Shown here: in pieces, positions 17,465-25,117 of the stretch
Layout of the letters: each line of letters opens with the position of its first letter
Numbering within the stretch: position 1 is the stretch's first letter
Assembly: GCA_004211695.1 (NCBI GenBank)
Contig: SEEV01000009.1
Location: 1-48,325, forward strand
Reading direction: 5' to 3'
DNA length: 48,325 nucleotides
Source: Rhodococcus sp. (in: high G+C Gram-positive bacteria)
GTDB lineage: Bacteria; Actinomycetota; Actinomycetes; Mycobacteriales; Mycobacteriaceae
The notes under the pieces: model-generated
Told to the model about the DNA's origin: nothing
Database searches by the model: none
Seen by the model: only the letters and a program-made list of their open reading frames with translations
Position numbers and translations under genes: made by a program

Positions 17465-17505
17465 TTGACTTGTGACGTAACCGTCTATATATTGACGAAT
17501 ATGTC
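17465..17505 (+). promoter_or_regulatory. Leaderless promoter of ligase 1 with tandem operator pair
   Basis: The -35 element TTGACT (17465-17470), a 17-bp spacer and the -10 element TATATT (17488-17493) are followed by 7 nt and the ATG at 17501, so the transcript probably starts at the ATG. Operator site 1, GACGTAACCGTC (17474-17485), fills the spacer. Site 2, GACGAATATGTC (17494-17505), lies exactly 20 bp downstream and covers the start codon. Bound repressor would block the polymerase directly. Elements are seen; repression is inference. Confidence 0.7.
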
Positions 17506-19213
17506 GAATATCGCTGGCTCGTACCCTCGGGACATGAGCGTCGAAGATCCCGGATTGGTGCCGTACCCCGAACATCTCCGCGAGGAGTACCGGGCCAAAG
17601 GGTTGTGGAGTGGCCGCACACTTCCCGCCGAACTGGTCGAGTCCGCCGAGACGCATCGAGAGCGCATCGCCCTCGTCACCCCGGACGTTCGCTGGTCGTA
17701 CGGAGAGCTATTGGGCAAGGCGAGCGCCTTCGCCAGTGGCCTGTCGGCGGCAACCGCGCTGGAACCCGGCGATGCGGTGATGTTCCAGATGGGCAACGTC
17801 GCCGAGACGGTGGTGGCATACGTGGGAAGCCTGCTGGCGGGCCTTCGGCCGGTGTGCACACTGCCCCAGCACGGTGAACGCGAGATCCGTTTGCTCGCTG
17901 AACACATCGGCGCCCGAGGCCTGTACGTCCAGTCGGACTTCGGACGCGGGCAACTGCCGGAGCAGGCCCGGTCGTTGCTCGCGAACGGTGCGATCACCGA
18001 AGTCGTCGTCAGCCGGGGTGCTCCATTCGCAGGTGCTATCGGTTTCGAGGAGATCCTCACGGCCGGCGCCGGGGCCACCGTTTCGCAGCTGGCATTCAAT
18101 CAGGTCGATCCCGAGCAGATTGCTGTATTCCAGCTTTCCGGTGGTACCACCGGTCTGCCGAAAGTCGCTCCACGACTGCACGAAGAATACGCATACAACG
18201 CCCGGGCTTGGGCGGAACTTCTGAACTGGGGCCCCGGCGCCGTGGTGCTCTATCCGCTTCCCATCATGCACAATGCGGGAATCGCGCTCGGGTTACAGCC
18301 GGCGCTGTTGAGTGGTGCGACGTTGGTTCTGGCGCCCTCCGCTGACACCGGGGTCATCCTCGACTTGATCGGTGCCGAGCGGCCAGACTCGATGCCGCTG
18401 GTTCCCCCCGCCGTTGCGATTCGGATCCTGGAGGATCCCCGCAGTCAAGCAGTCGACTTCTCGTCTCTTTCCGACTTCGTTGTCGGTGGCCAGAAGTTCC
18501 CCCCTGAATTTGCCGAGCGGCTGCGCGACGACCTCGGGATCGCGATCCGTCAGAAGTTCGGAATGGCGGAGGGAATGTTCCTGGTCACCCCTCCCGGCGC
18601 CTCCGAGGACGTACGCCACCACACCGTGGGGCGGCCGATCTCCGAGTCAGACGAGATTCGTATCGTCGAGCCGGGAACGGACCGACCCGTACCTCTCGGC
18701 GAGGTCGGGGAGTTCTGCGCCCGAGGCCCCTACACGATCCGTGGCTATTACCGGGCCGAGCATCACAACGCCGCCTCGTTCACGTCGGACGGGTTCTACC
18801 GCACCGGCGATCTGGCGCGTGCGCACGTCATCGACGGCACGACCGTCTACTCGATCGAGGGGCGGATCAAGGACGTCATCAACCGCGGCGTCGAGAAGAT
18901 TCACGCGGAAGAAGTCGAGGAGTTGATCCTCCGCCACCCCCACGTTGCCAACGCCGCCCTCGTCGCCATGCCCGATCGGGTGCTAGGCGAGAAAGTCTGC
19001 GCCTACCTGATCCTGGAAGAGGACGCCGATTCGCTCGATGTTCCTGCGCTGGCGGCATTCCTGCTCGGCGAGGGTCTGGCGAAGTACAAGCTTCCGGAGC
19101 GGGTGGAGATCGTGACCTCCCTCCCGCTCACCAACATCGGCAAGGTCTCCAAGAAGGACCTCCGCGAGGATGTCGCCCGGAAACTGGCGGCGGAGTCCGC
19201 AGTCGACCAGTAG
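17501..19213 (+). CDS. Aryl acid AMP ligase / acyl-CoA synthetase, 2,3-dihydroxybenzoate-AMP ligase-like
   Basis: A 570-residue ANL-superfamily adenylating enzyme. Key motifs: LSGGTTGLPKVAPR (ATP phosphate loop, EntE/SdgA-like), FGMAEGMFLVTP (A5 region), YRTGDLA, GRIKDVINRGVEKIHAEEVE (hinge) and NIGKVSKKDL with the catalytic Lys near the C-terminus. It would activate an aromatic or cyclic carboxylic acid, probably to a CoA thioester. ATG 17501 fits a leaderless start; ATG 17534 (MSVEDPGL) is an alternative with a weak ribosome site. It is a close paralogue of the ligase at 38680-40401. Transcribed divergently from TetR. Confidence 0.86.
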   Translation: MSNIAGSYPRDMSVEDPGLVPYPEHLREEYRAKGLWSGRTLPAELVESAETHRERIALVTPDVRWSYGELLGKASAFASGLSAATALEPGDAVMFQMGNVAETVVAYVGSLLAGLRPVCTLPQHGEREIRLLAEHIGARGLYVQSDFGRGQLPEQARSLLANGAITEVVVSRGAPFAGAIGFEEILTAGAGATVSQLAFNQVDPEQIAVFQLSGGTTGLPKVAPRLHEEYAYNARAWAELLNWGPGAVVLYPLPIMHNAGIALGLQPALLSGATLVLAPSADTGVILDLIGAERPDSMPLVPPAVAIRILEDPRSQAVDFSSLSDFVVGGQKFPPEFAERLRDDLGIAIRQKFGMAEGMFLVTPPGASEDVRHHTVGRPISESDEIRIVEPGTDRPVPLGEVGEFCARGPYTIRGYYRAEHHNAASFTSDGFYRTGDLARAHVIDGTTVYSIEGRIKDVINRGVEKIHAEEVEELILRHPHVANAALVAMPDRVLGEKVCAYLILEEDADSLDVPALAAFLLGEGLAKYKLPERVEIVTSLPLTNIGKVSKKDLREDVARKLAAESAVDQ

Positions 19214-19228
19214 CAGTATCCCCAACCA

Positions 19229-19270
19229 TTGACAAATTGACGGAAGCGTCGGATAGTTGTCGTATTCGTC
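19229..19270 (+). promoter_or_regulatory. Promoter of the maleate-isomerase operon with tandem operator pair
   Basis: TTGACA (19229-19234), 17-bp spacer, GATAGT (19252-19257). Site 1, GACGGAAGCGTC (19239-19250), is inside the spacer. Site 2, GTCGTATTCGTC (19259-19270), begins exactly 20 bp later. Layout is nearly superimposable on the ligase promoter at 17465, pointing to shared control by the TetR at 16696-17409. The operon start codon is about 25 nt further downstream, so this transcript has a leader with a ribosome site. Confidence 0.7.
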
Positions 19271-19294
19271 GAAATTGATCGGAGTGCACCGCCC

Positions 19295-20047
19295 ATGGTG
19301 AAGCGAATTGGCCTGATCGTGCCGAGTTCGAATGTGACAGTCGAAACTGAGATGCCCCGCCTGCTGTCCCGCGTCGAAGGAGTGGACTTCAGCTTCCACG
19401 CCAGCCGCATGCGGATGCACGCAGTAACCCCCGAGGAAATCCGCGCCATGAACGCCCAACGCGAGCGGTGCGTCCTGGAAATCGGGGATGCCGGTGTCGA
19501 CGCGGTGCTCTACGCCTGTCTCGTCGCGATCATGGCCACCGGAACCGGTGAGCATCGCAACGTCGAACTGGCGGTCGCCGAACAACTCGCAACCGGCGGA
19601 TCCAGCACGAAGGTGCTCTCGAGCGCCGGCTGCCTCGTCTCCACACTCGAGGACATGGGCGCCCGTCGAGTCGCACTCGTCATGCCCTACATGAAGCCCC
19701 TGGCAGAGAAGGTGGTCGAGTACATCGAGGCCGAGGGAATCACGGTCGCGGACTGGCGTGCACTCGAAGTCGCCGACAACAGTGACGTCGGATGCATTCC
19801 CGGCGAACGGGTGATGGACGCTGCCCGCAGCCTCGACCTCGAGGGCGTCGACGTCGTCGTCATCTCCGCCTGCGTGCAGATGCCCTCCCTCGATCTGGTC
19901 GACGCCGCCGAGAAAGAACTGGGAGTGCCCGTCATCTCCGCGGCGACCGCCGGCGCCTACAAGATCCTGCGCAGCCTCGACATCCCCGTCGATATTCCGA
20001 ACGCCGGATCGCTGTTGCGGATCGACGCGCCAGTGCCCGCGAGCTAA
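19295..20047 (+). CDS. Maleate isomerase-like protein, Asp/Glu racemase superfamily
   Basis: A 250-residue protein of the Asp/Glu racemase / arylmalonate decarboxylase / maleate isomerase superfamily. The start (RIGLIVPSSNVTVETEMP) is typical of maleate isomerase. The two catalytic cysteines are present at the expected positions: Cys75 in YACLVAIM and Cys193 in ISACVQMPS (known enzymes use Cys76 and Cys194). It would isomerise maleate to fumarate or act on a related 2-ene dicarboxylate. This suits the end of a pathway that cleaves a gentisate- or pyridine-type ring, but no matching ring-cleavage enzyme is certain here. ATG 19295 has GGAG 11 bases upstream. It is first of a five-gene operon with its own operator pair. 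Confidence 0.82.
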   Translation: MVKRIGLIVPSSNVTVETEMPRLLSRVEGVDFSFHASRMRMHAVTPEEIRAMNAQRERCVLEIGDAGVDAVLYACLVAIMATGTGEHRNVELAVAEQLATGGSSTKVLSSAGCLVSTLEDMGARRVALVMPYMKPLAEKVVEYIEAEGITVADWRALEVADNSDVGCIPGERVMDAARSLDLEGVDVVVISACVQMPSLDLVDAAEKELGVPVISAATAGAYKILRSLDIPVDIPNAGSLLRIDAPVPAS

Positions 20048-20080
20048 TACCGGATCAAGACCAAACAGTAAGGAGGAGCG

Positions 20081-20749
20081 ATGGCCACCGCTAAGAGTGT
20101 GCACCGCGTCCAAGGAGTCGATCACACGGCCTTTCCTACATTCGACCCGGCCGGGACGGTCAAGTTCTATCGTGACGTTCTGAAATTCCCTGTCGTGCAC
20201 TCGATCTGCGCCGCCGGGTGGGGGCCGCAGAAGCACCCCGACTTCATCCACTTCTTTTTCGACATCGGTAATGACGACCGGATCGCGTTCTTCTACTACT
20301 TCGGGCTCGAGCCGTACCGCGACGCCGGCGCACCAGGCGACGCGTGGGCGCAGTTCACACCGGACGTTCCCGAGTTCTTCCTCAACTCCCGTCATCTCGC
20401 GATCCACGTGGAGGACGAGGAAGATTTGCTCGAGTACCGCCGGCGGCTGGATGAGTCCGACTGGCCCGTCGAGATGCAGGTCATGCACGAAACGATCGAG
20501 TCGATCTATACACACGATCCGAACGGCTACATGATTGAACTGACTCGTGCGCTGCGACCGGTCACACCACAAGAGGACCTGGACGCAGCGCTGACCATCG
20601 ACGCCCTGTGTGAAGTGGCGCAGGGAGAAGCGCCGTCGATGGACAAACTGCTCACGCGTAAGGCCGAACTGATTGTCCAACGCGCCGCCGCATGGGAGCT
20701 TGCCCAGCTGAACGAGAGCGTCGCCGACAGCAAGTTGGTGCAGTCATGA
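20081..20749 (+). CDS. VOC (vicinal oxygen chelate) family protein, possible dioxygenase or isomerase
   Basis: A 222-residue protein with two beta-alpha-beta modules of the glyoxalase/extradiol dioxygenase fold. Possible metal ligands: His15 (VDHTAF), His105 or His109 (SRHLAIHV) and Glu153 (YMIELTR). After about residue 160 comes a charged helical extension that glyoxalases lack. It is unusually rich in aromatic residues around IHFFFD and IAFFYYFG, which may line a pocket for a hydrophobic substrate. Reaction unassigned; a ring-cleaving or ring-isomerising role fits the operon. The start has an excellent AAGGAGGAG site, and the stop overlaps the next start (ATGA). Confidence 0.75.
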   Translation: MATAKSVHRVQGVDHTAFPTFDPAGTVKFYRDVLKFPVVHSICAAGWGPQKHPDFIHFFFDIGNDDRIAFFYYFGLEPYRDAGAPGDAWAQFTPDVPEFFLNSRHLAIHVEDEEDLLEYRRRLDESDWPVEMQVMHETIESIYTHDPNGYMIELTRALRPVTPQEDLDAALTIDALCEVAQGEAPSMDKLLTRKAELIVQRAAAWELAQLNESVADSKLVQS

Positions 20750-20994
20750 CCGCACGGATCTACGTGCTCGAAGTGCCCGAGAACGAGGGCGTTGTCGACG
20801 TCGCGGCGCGCGACTCCCAGGTGACGATCGACAAGGTGGGACCATACTTTCGGATCACCGCCGACGACGAGCTGATTATCGACCGTCGTGCCACTGGCTG
20901 TCGGCACGCGGTGTGGTACAGCGCGATTGCGGGTCTCGAGGATTCGATCATCGTCCAGCAGGACAAGGACGCGCTACGGGTGACGCGGAGATGA
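20746..20994 (+). CDS. Small conserved-looking protein of unknown function
   Basis: An 82-residue soluble protein (MTARIYVLEVPENEG...). It is rich in beta-strand-forming residues, with no membrane segment and a single Cys in the RRATGCRHAVWYS segment. ATGA overlaps on both sides (start 20746 with the VOC stop, stop 20994 with the hydrolase start) show it is translated as part of the operon and not a chance frame. The partnership with the VOC protein suggests a subunit or accessory role, but I do not recognise the family. Confidence 0.65.
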   Translation: MTARIYVLEVPENEGVVDVAARDSQVTIDKVGPYFRITADDELIIDRRATGCRHAVWYSAIAGLEDSIIVQQDKDALRVTRR

Positions 20995-22247
20995 GCCGCC
21001 CAGGCGCGAACCTGGGCGCCGGGCGGTACATCACCGCGAATGACGTCCCGCACAGCACGGTGGTCAGCGCACACGAACTGCCCACCCACGACGGTGCCAC
21101 CGTTGCCGGCCTACTCCGTACAGTTCCCGGCGCGACGACGGTGGCGGTGCTGATGCACCCGCGGCAGGATTTCTCCCATCACGTGCTCGTGCCCGAACTG
21201 CTGCGCCACGGCTACGCCGTATGGACCCAGAACACTCGCACGGGTCTCAACGACATGACATTGCTCCACGAGCAAGCACTTCTCGACATGGCAGCAGGCC
21301 ATCTCTTTCTGCGCGAGTACGGTTTTGATCATGTCGTATCCGTCGGGCATTCGGGCGGTGCGGCATTGGCCACCTACTACATCGAACAAGCATCGCTCGA
21401 ACCTGGGTTGCGCGACCACACCACCCCAGGAGGGAAGCCGGTCCCGCTGCAGGACGCGACGATGCCGGTTCCCGACGGGCTGCTATTGATGGCGCCACAC
21501 GTTGGACAGGGAAAACTACTGGAACGGGTCATCGACCCGTCCGTCACGGACGAAGACGATCCGTTGTCTGTCGACCCAATGCTCGATCCCTACAATCCCG
21601 CGAACGGTTTCCAGGCGCCCCCGAACTCGTCCCATTACACGGCGGAGTTCGTGCACGAGTATCGCCGAGCACAGCGCGACCGCGTTCAACAAATAGATGA
21701 GCGAGCGCGTGAACGAGTCGCCGAATCGGCCCGTGCGCGGTCACGCTATTCGTCCACACACGATGCCGTCGATCGGCGGGAGGCCCTCGCCTCGGGGGTC
21801 ATCGTGGTTCACCGTACCGATGCGGATCTGCGTTCGGTCGATCTGTCGATCGACCGCAACGAGCGGCCCTACGGGTCGCTGTTCGGATCTCGACCAGACC
21901 TCACCAACTACGGAATCGTCGGATTCGGCCGGGTCACTACGCCCGAGGCATGGCTGTCGACCTGGTCGGCACTATCGAGTCGAGCGGACTTGATCCGTTG
22001 TGCGGGCGGAGTGCGCGTCCCCGTGCTGCTTGTCGAGCTGACCGGCGATCAGGCATGCTTCCCGGCCGACGCCAGGGCAATGATCGAGGCTTTCGGCAGT
22101 GACGACAAGGCCCACGTCCGGGTCGCCGGAAAGCACTTCGGAGCCGCACTGGTCGAGGGGCGGACCTCAGGTGCCACCCTGGCCGGCGAATCCATGGCCA
22201 AGTGGCTGGGTCTGCGGTTTCCCACGATAGCGGTGGTGTCGATGTGA
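20991..22247 (+). CDS. Alpha/beta hydrolase
   Basis: A 418-residue alpha/beta hydrolase. The nucleophile elbow is GHSGG (Ser about 121) after VVSVGH. A late strand, VPVLLVELTGDQACFP, carries the likely acid (GD), and a C-terminal GKHFGA supplies a candidate catalytic His. The N-terminal region LPTHDGATVAGLLRTVPGATTVAVLMHP is the usual core start, and about 120 residues between (rich in Arg and Glu) form a cap. It could hydrolyse a C-C bond, ester or thioester of a ring-cleavage product. ATG 20991 overlaps the previous stop, giving translational coupling. The SDR follows after 70 bp. Confidence 0.8.
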   Translation: MSRPGANLGAGRYITANDVPHSTVVSAHELPTHDGATVAGLLRTVPGATTVAVLMHPRQDFSHHVLVPELLRHGYAVWTQNTRTGLNDMTLLHEQALLDMAAGHLFLREYGFDHVVSVGHSGGAALATYYIEQASLEPGLRDHTTPGGKPVPLQDATMPVPDGLLLMAPHVGQGKLLERVIDPSVTDEDDPLSVDPMLDPYNPANGFQAPPNSSHYTAEFVHEYRRAQRDRVQQIDERARERVAESARARSRYSSTHDAVDRREALASGVIVVHRTDADLRSVDLSIDRNERPYGSLFGSRPDLTNYGIVGFGRVTTPEAWLSTWSALSSRADLIRCAGGVRVPVLLVELTGDQACFPADARAMIEAFGSDDKAHVRVAGKHFGAALVEGRTSGATLAGESMAKWLGLRFPTIAVVSM

Positions 22248-22317
22248 CAGATCGCCCTAACGCATCTATTCCACGCCAGTGAAACCAGCACTGGCCTAGC
22301 CCTTCGGAAGGCAATTC

Positions 22318-23061
22318 ATGACTCAACTGACCGGCAAGGTCGCGATCGTCTCCGGCGGCGCGCGGGGAATGGGGGCGGCATACGCCCGCGCCATCGTCCG
22401 CGAAGGCGGCAGCGTCATCATCGGTGACGTTCTCGACAACGAAGGCAAGGATCTCGCGCAGGAACTTGGAAACCGGGCAGAGTTCGTGCATCTGGACGTG
22501 ACCAGTACCGACGACTGGGCTGAAATCGTCAGGGTGGCAGTCGAAACGTTCGGCAAGCTCACTACTCTGATCAACAATGCAGGGATATTGACCATGGGTT
22601 CGGTCGACGACACCTCGGCAGAGGATTGGAACCGGATCATCGGGATCAACTTGACTGGTCAGTTTCTCGGGGTCAAAGCGGCGCTACCGTATCTGGAGGC
22701 TTCCGCTCCTGCATCGATCGTCAATGTGTCGTCGACGGCCGGTTTCAAAGGTTTCGCCGGCCTGCACGGCTATGCGGCGTCGAAGTTCGGCGTGCGCGGA
22801 CTGACGAAGTCGCTGGCCCTCGAACTCGCGCCGAAGCAGATCCGGGTGAACTCCGTGCATCCAGGTTCGGTGCGAACTGCGATGACTGACGGACTCAACT
22901 CGGAGCAACTCAACCCGATGAAGCGTTTCGGGGAAGTTGACGAGATTGCGAGCCTGATCGTGTACCTCGCCAGTGATGCCTCGAGTTTCTCCACCGGAAG
23001 CGAGTTCATCGCCGACGGCGGCGAACTCGCCGGCAGCCAGGCGCTCGATTCGAACAGTTAG
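22318..23061 (+). CDS. Short-chain dehydrogenase/reductase, classical (hydroxysteroid-dehydrogenase-like)
   Basis: A 247-residue SDR: SGGARGMGAAYA cofactor loop, Asp in IGDVLD (NAD preference), NNAG, catalytic Ser in NVSSTAG, YAASK. Resembles the 3-alpha/20-beta-hydroxysteroid dehydrogenase branch, which oxidises ring hydroxyls. Ribosome site GGAAGG lies upstream of ATG 22318. It is last in the 19295-23061 operon and is followed by an intrinsic terminator with a T tract. Confidence 0.87.
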   Translation: MTQLTGKVAIVSGGARGMGAAYARAIVREGGSVIIGDVLDNEGKDLAQELGNRAEFVHLDVTSTDDWAEIVRVAVETFGKLTTLINNAGILTMGSVDDTSAEDWNRIIGINLTGQFLGVKAALPYLEASAPASIVNVSSTAGFKGFAGLHGYAASKFGVRGLTKSLALELAPKQIRVNSVHPGSVRTAMTDGLNSEQLNPMKRFGEVDEIASLIVYLASDASSFSTGSEFIADGGELAGSQALDSNS

Positions 23062-23083
23062 AGCTATACGTTATCGGCCTACA

Positions 23084-23126
23084 GCGACTGGGCCCGGCAC
23101 CAGCTGCCGGGCCCAGTCGCCTTTTG
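23084..23126 (+). terminator. Rho-independent terminator
   Basis: Perfect 16-bp arms GCGACTGGGCCCGGCA (23084-23099) and 23105-23120 with a 5-nt loop, followed by CTTTTG. It lies 22 bp after the SDR stop. This is the clearest intrinsic terminator in the window. Confidence 0.88.
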
Positions 23127-23302
23127 AGATGCTAGGGCCGAGTGGACTTCGGGCCCAATTACCGCCCGACATCGACCGGGATCGTCGACCGGCCGCGAGG
23201 ACACGTCGTGGCCGGTTCGCGACCACGCGCCTCGACGCGGCTACTCGCGGTGCATGCAATGTGGCAGGTCTCGCCGAAACCCGGGGTTGCGCCGGCGGCA
23301 AT

Positions 23303-23343
23303 AGTTGGCTGGATGGCCCTACGCGAGAGCCATCCAGCCAACT
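23303..23343 (-). terminator. Hairpin at the end of the minus-strand aldolase operon
   Basis: Perfect 15-bp arms AGTTGGCTGGATGGC (23303-23317) and 23329-23343 with an 11-nt loop, about 40 bp beyond the class II aldolase stop. No T tract on either strand. The rest of the 23127-23382 gap shows no gene. Confidence 0.65.
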
Positions 23344-23382
23344 TGCTGGAATATCAGCCGCAGCTGACGCCCGTGAGCGGAC

Positions 23383-24075
23383 TCATCGAGTGGTGACCTT
23401 CCGTACGAGGTAGTCCCAAGCCCTGGCGAGGGCGATCTCGTTGTAAATGTGGTCGCGCTTGGACAAGGATTCAGCTTCGTCGGAGTAGGAGGGCGTCCCC
23501 CCGAAACTCAGTGTGCGCAGTTGTTGCGCTGCGGCCTGCTCGAGCAGGAGCGCCGCCATGGTGGCAGTCTGAAGGTCGGGTCCGACGGTGACGATGCCGT
23601 GGTTGACGAGGAACAGCGCTTGCGCAGAGTCCAGGCATTTCGCGACATCGATACCGAGTTCTTGGGTCATGATGAGGTCTGCGGTGTCGGTATACCGGGG
23701 GACCTGTGGTGGGACAAAGTAGTTCGCCGCGTGGCTGACCGGGAGTAGGTCGACGCCGGCAGCGGCGAGCGCGACGGCGTTCGGCGCGTGAGTGTGTACC
23801 ACCCCGCCGACCTCCGGGCGGGCCGCCATGATTTCGGTGTGAATGGGGTACTCGAACTGCACCGCGCCGGAGCCCTCGAGGAGCGTCCCGTCATCGCCAA
23901 CCAACTGCACGGTTTCAGGCGTGATTTCCTCGAGGCCGAGGCCGCTGGGTTTGATCCAGATGCCCCGCCCCTCCGGGTCGCGTGCCGAACTGTGACCCCA
24001 GATGAAGTCGCCCTGACCGTCGTCGGCCAGGATGCGGCTCGACAGGGAGACGAGCTCCCGAATATCTTGTGACAC
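23383..24075 (-). CDS. Class II aldolase/adducin family protein
   Basis: A 230-residue metal-dependent aldolase or decarboxylase of the L-fuculose-phosphate aldolase fold. Zinc ligands: HTHAPN (His-x-His) and a further His in LVNHGIVTVG; WGHSSAR near the N-terminus is the usual substrate loop (G-H/N-S-R). Family members cleave hydroxy-keto or sugar phosphates. In this cluster it could cleave or decarboxylate the product of the ketone carboxylase (inference). The start is GTG 24075 with AAGGA 8 bases upstream. It is last in the minus-strand operon; the SDR ends 10 bp before its start. Confidence 0.82.
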   Translation of the reverse strand: MSQDIRELVSLSSRILADDGQGDFIWGHSSARDPEGRGIWIKPSGLGLEEITPETVQLVGDDGTLLEGSGAVQFEYPIHTEIMAARPEVGGVVHTHAPNAVALAAAGVDLLPVSHAANYFVPPQVPRYTDTADLIMTQELGIDVAKCLDSAQALFLVNHGIVTVGPDLQTATMAALLLEQAAAQQLRTLSFGGTPSYSDEAESLSKRDHIYNEIALARAWDYLVRKVTTR

Positions 24076-24085
24076 AAGTGGTTCC

Positions 24086-24829
24086 TTATCTGTGGATCAG
24101 TCCACCGTTGACCGAGATTGTTTGTCCGGTGAGATAGCTGCTGTCGTCGGAGAGCAAGAAGGCAGCAAGGGAGGTCAGGTCCTCGGGGCCCCCGGTGCGG
24201 TGGAGCGCCTGGCGGGCGATCATCGCTTCCTTCTGGGCGGGGCTGACCGTTTCCCGGGCCACTTCCGTGTAGATCGGGCCGTGCGAGAGGGTGTTCACCC
24301 GGATCCCGAACTCCCCGAGTTCATGGGACATCGAGAACGTCATGGCCGTGACCCCACCCTTACTGGCTACATAGTGGAGATAGCCGGGCCGACCCATGTT
24401 CACCGCGTCGGCGCCCACGTTTACCACGCTCGCGGCCGCCGATTTGCGGAGCAAAGGCAGCATCGACGAGGTGACCAACCACGGTCCCCGAAGATTCACC
24501 GCCATCAGCAGGTCCCATTCCTCCACGGTGATCTCCCAGAACGGCTTCATCTCGAGGGTGGAGAAGATGGCCGCATTGTTGAGAAGTCCGTCGATCCGCC
24601 CGTAACGACTGTCGAGGGCCGCGGCCAGCGCCGCGCAGCTGTCCGGATCCGAGACGTCGACGACGTGGGCGGAGCCGATTCCCTCAGCCGCGTCGTGAAT
24701 GCGCTCGGAGCGGTCGACGAGTGCGACGGTTGCCCCTTCCTTTGCCAGCCGCTGTGCGTAGCCCAGGCCGATACCTTGCGCGGCGCCGGTGACGACGACG
24801 ACCTTGCTGTCGAGTCCGGAGTAGGTCAT
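24086..24829 (-). CDS. SDR family protein lacking the catalytic serine
   Basis: A 247-residue SDR. The TGAAQGIG cofactor loop, NNAA and YVASK are present. By spacing from the Tyr, the catalytic Ser position (usually in NVSSTAG) reads NVGADAV, so the serine is Ala and its neighbours are Gly and Asp. Activity may be lowered, altered or absent. ATG 24829 overlaps the stop of the small zinc-ribbon gene (ATGA), so it is co-translated with the carboxylase genes and probably makes or removes the ketone that they use. An in-frame GTG at 24841 is four codons earlier and less likely. Confidence 0.82.
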   Translation of the reverse strand: MTYSGLDSKVVVVTGAAQGIGLGYAQRLAKEGATVALVDRSERIHDAAEGIGSAHVVDVSDPDSCAALAAALDSRYGRIDGLLNNAAIFSTLEMKPFWEITVEEWDLLMAVNLRGPWLVTSSMLPLLRKSAAASVVNVGADAVNMGRPGYLHYVASKGGVTAMTFSMSHELGEFGIRVNTLSHGPIYTEVARETVSPAQKEAMIARQALHRTGGPEDLTSLAAFLLSDDSSYLTGQTISVNGGLIHR

Positions 24830-25107
24830 GCGAAAGTCCACTTCCGGTACTCGGGTTCATCTCCCGGTGTCACTTCGGTGGACAGCAATACCAGGCACCC
24901 TGGACAGAACTGCTGCCGCAGCACAATCGGCCGGTCGGTGAACAGTGCGGGGTCCGCCTTGATTCCCGGACCGGCGTTTGTCGACGCCGACTCGTGGCGA
25001 AGGGCAGCGGATAGCGGTTCATGCACGGACTTGCCCAACTCGGCGCCGCAATGCGAGCACACCACCCGGCCGTCGTCGGTGGTCTCGAGGTTGTCGTCGA
25101 TCTTCAT
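24826..25107 (-). CDS. Acetone carboxylase gamma subunit-like zinc-ribbon protein
   Basis: A 93-residue protein with two CxxC pairs, CSHC (near residue 18) and CPGC (near residue 68), forming a probable zinc site, followed by a C-terminal EYRKWTFA. Pattern and position next to hydantoinase A/B-like genes match the small gamma subunit of acetone and acetophenone carboxylases, though it is shorter than the roughly 170-residue acetone enzyme subunit. ATG 25107 has AGGAG 7 bases upstream; ATG 25110 directly before is equally possible. Its start is 10 bp from the HyuB-like stop, and its stop overlaps the SDR start. Confidence 0.75.
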   Translation of the reverse strand: MKIDDNLETTDDGRVVCSHCGAELGKSVHEPLSAALRHESASTNAGPGIKADPALFTDRPIVLRQQFCPGCLVLLSTEVTPGDEPEYRKWTFA

Positions 25108-25117
25108 CATGGTGCTC

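Noticed and set aside
17258-17500. N-terminal extension of ligase 1 upstream of ATG 17501
   Set aside because: It overlaps the TetR gene and the promoter, and the extra residues have no homology to the ligase family. The start at 17501 fits the paralogue.
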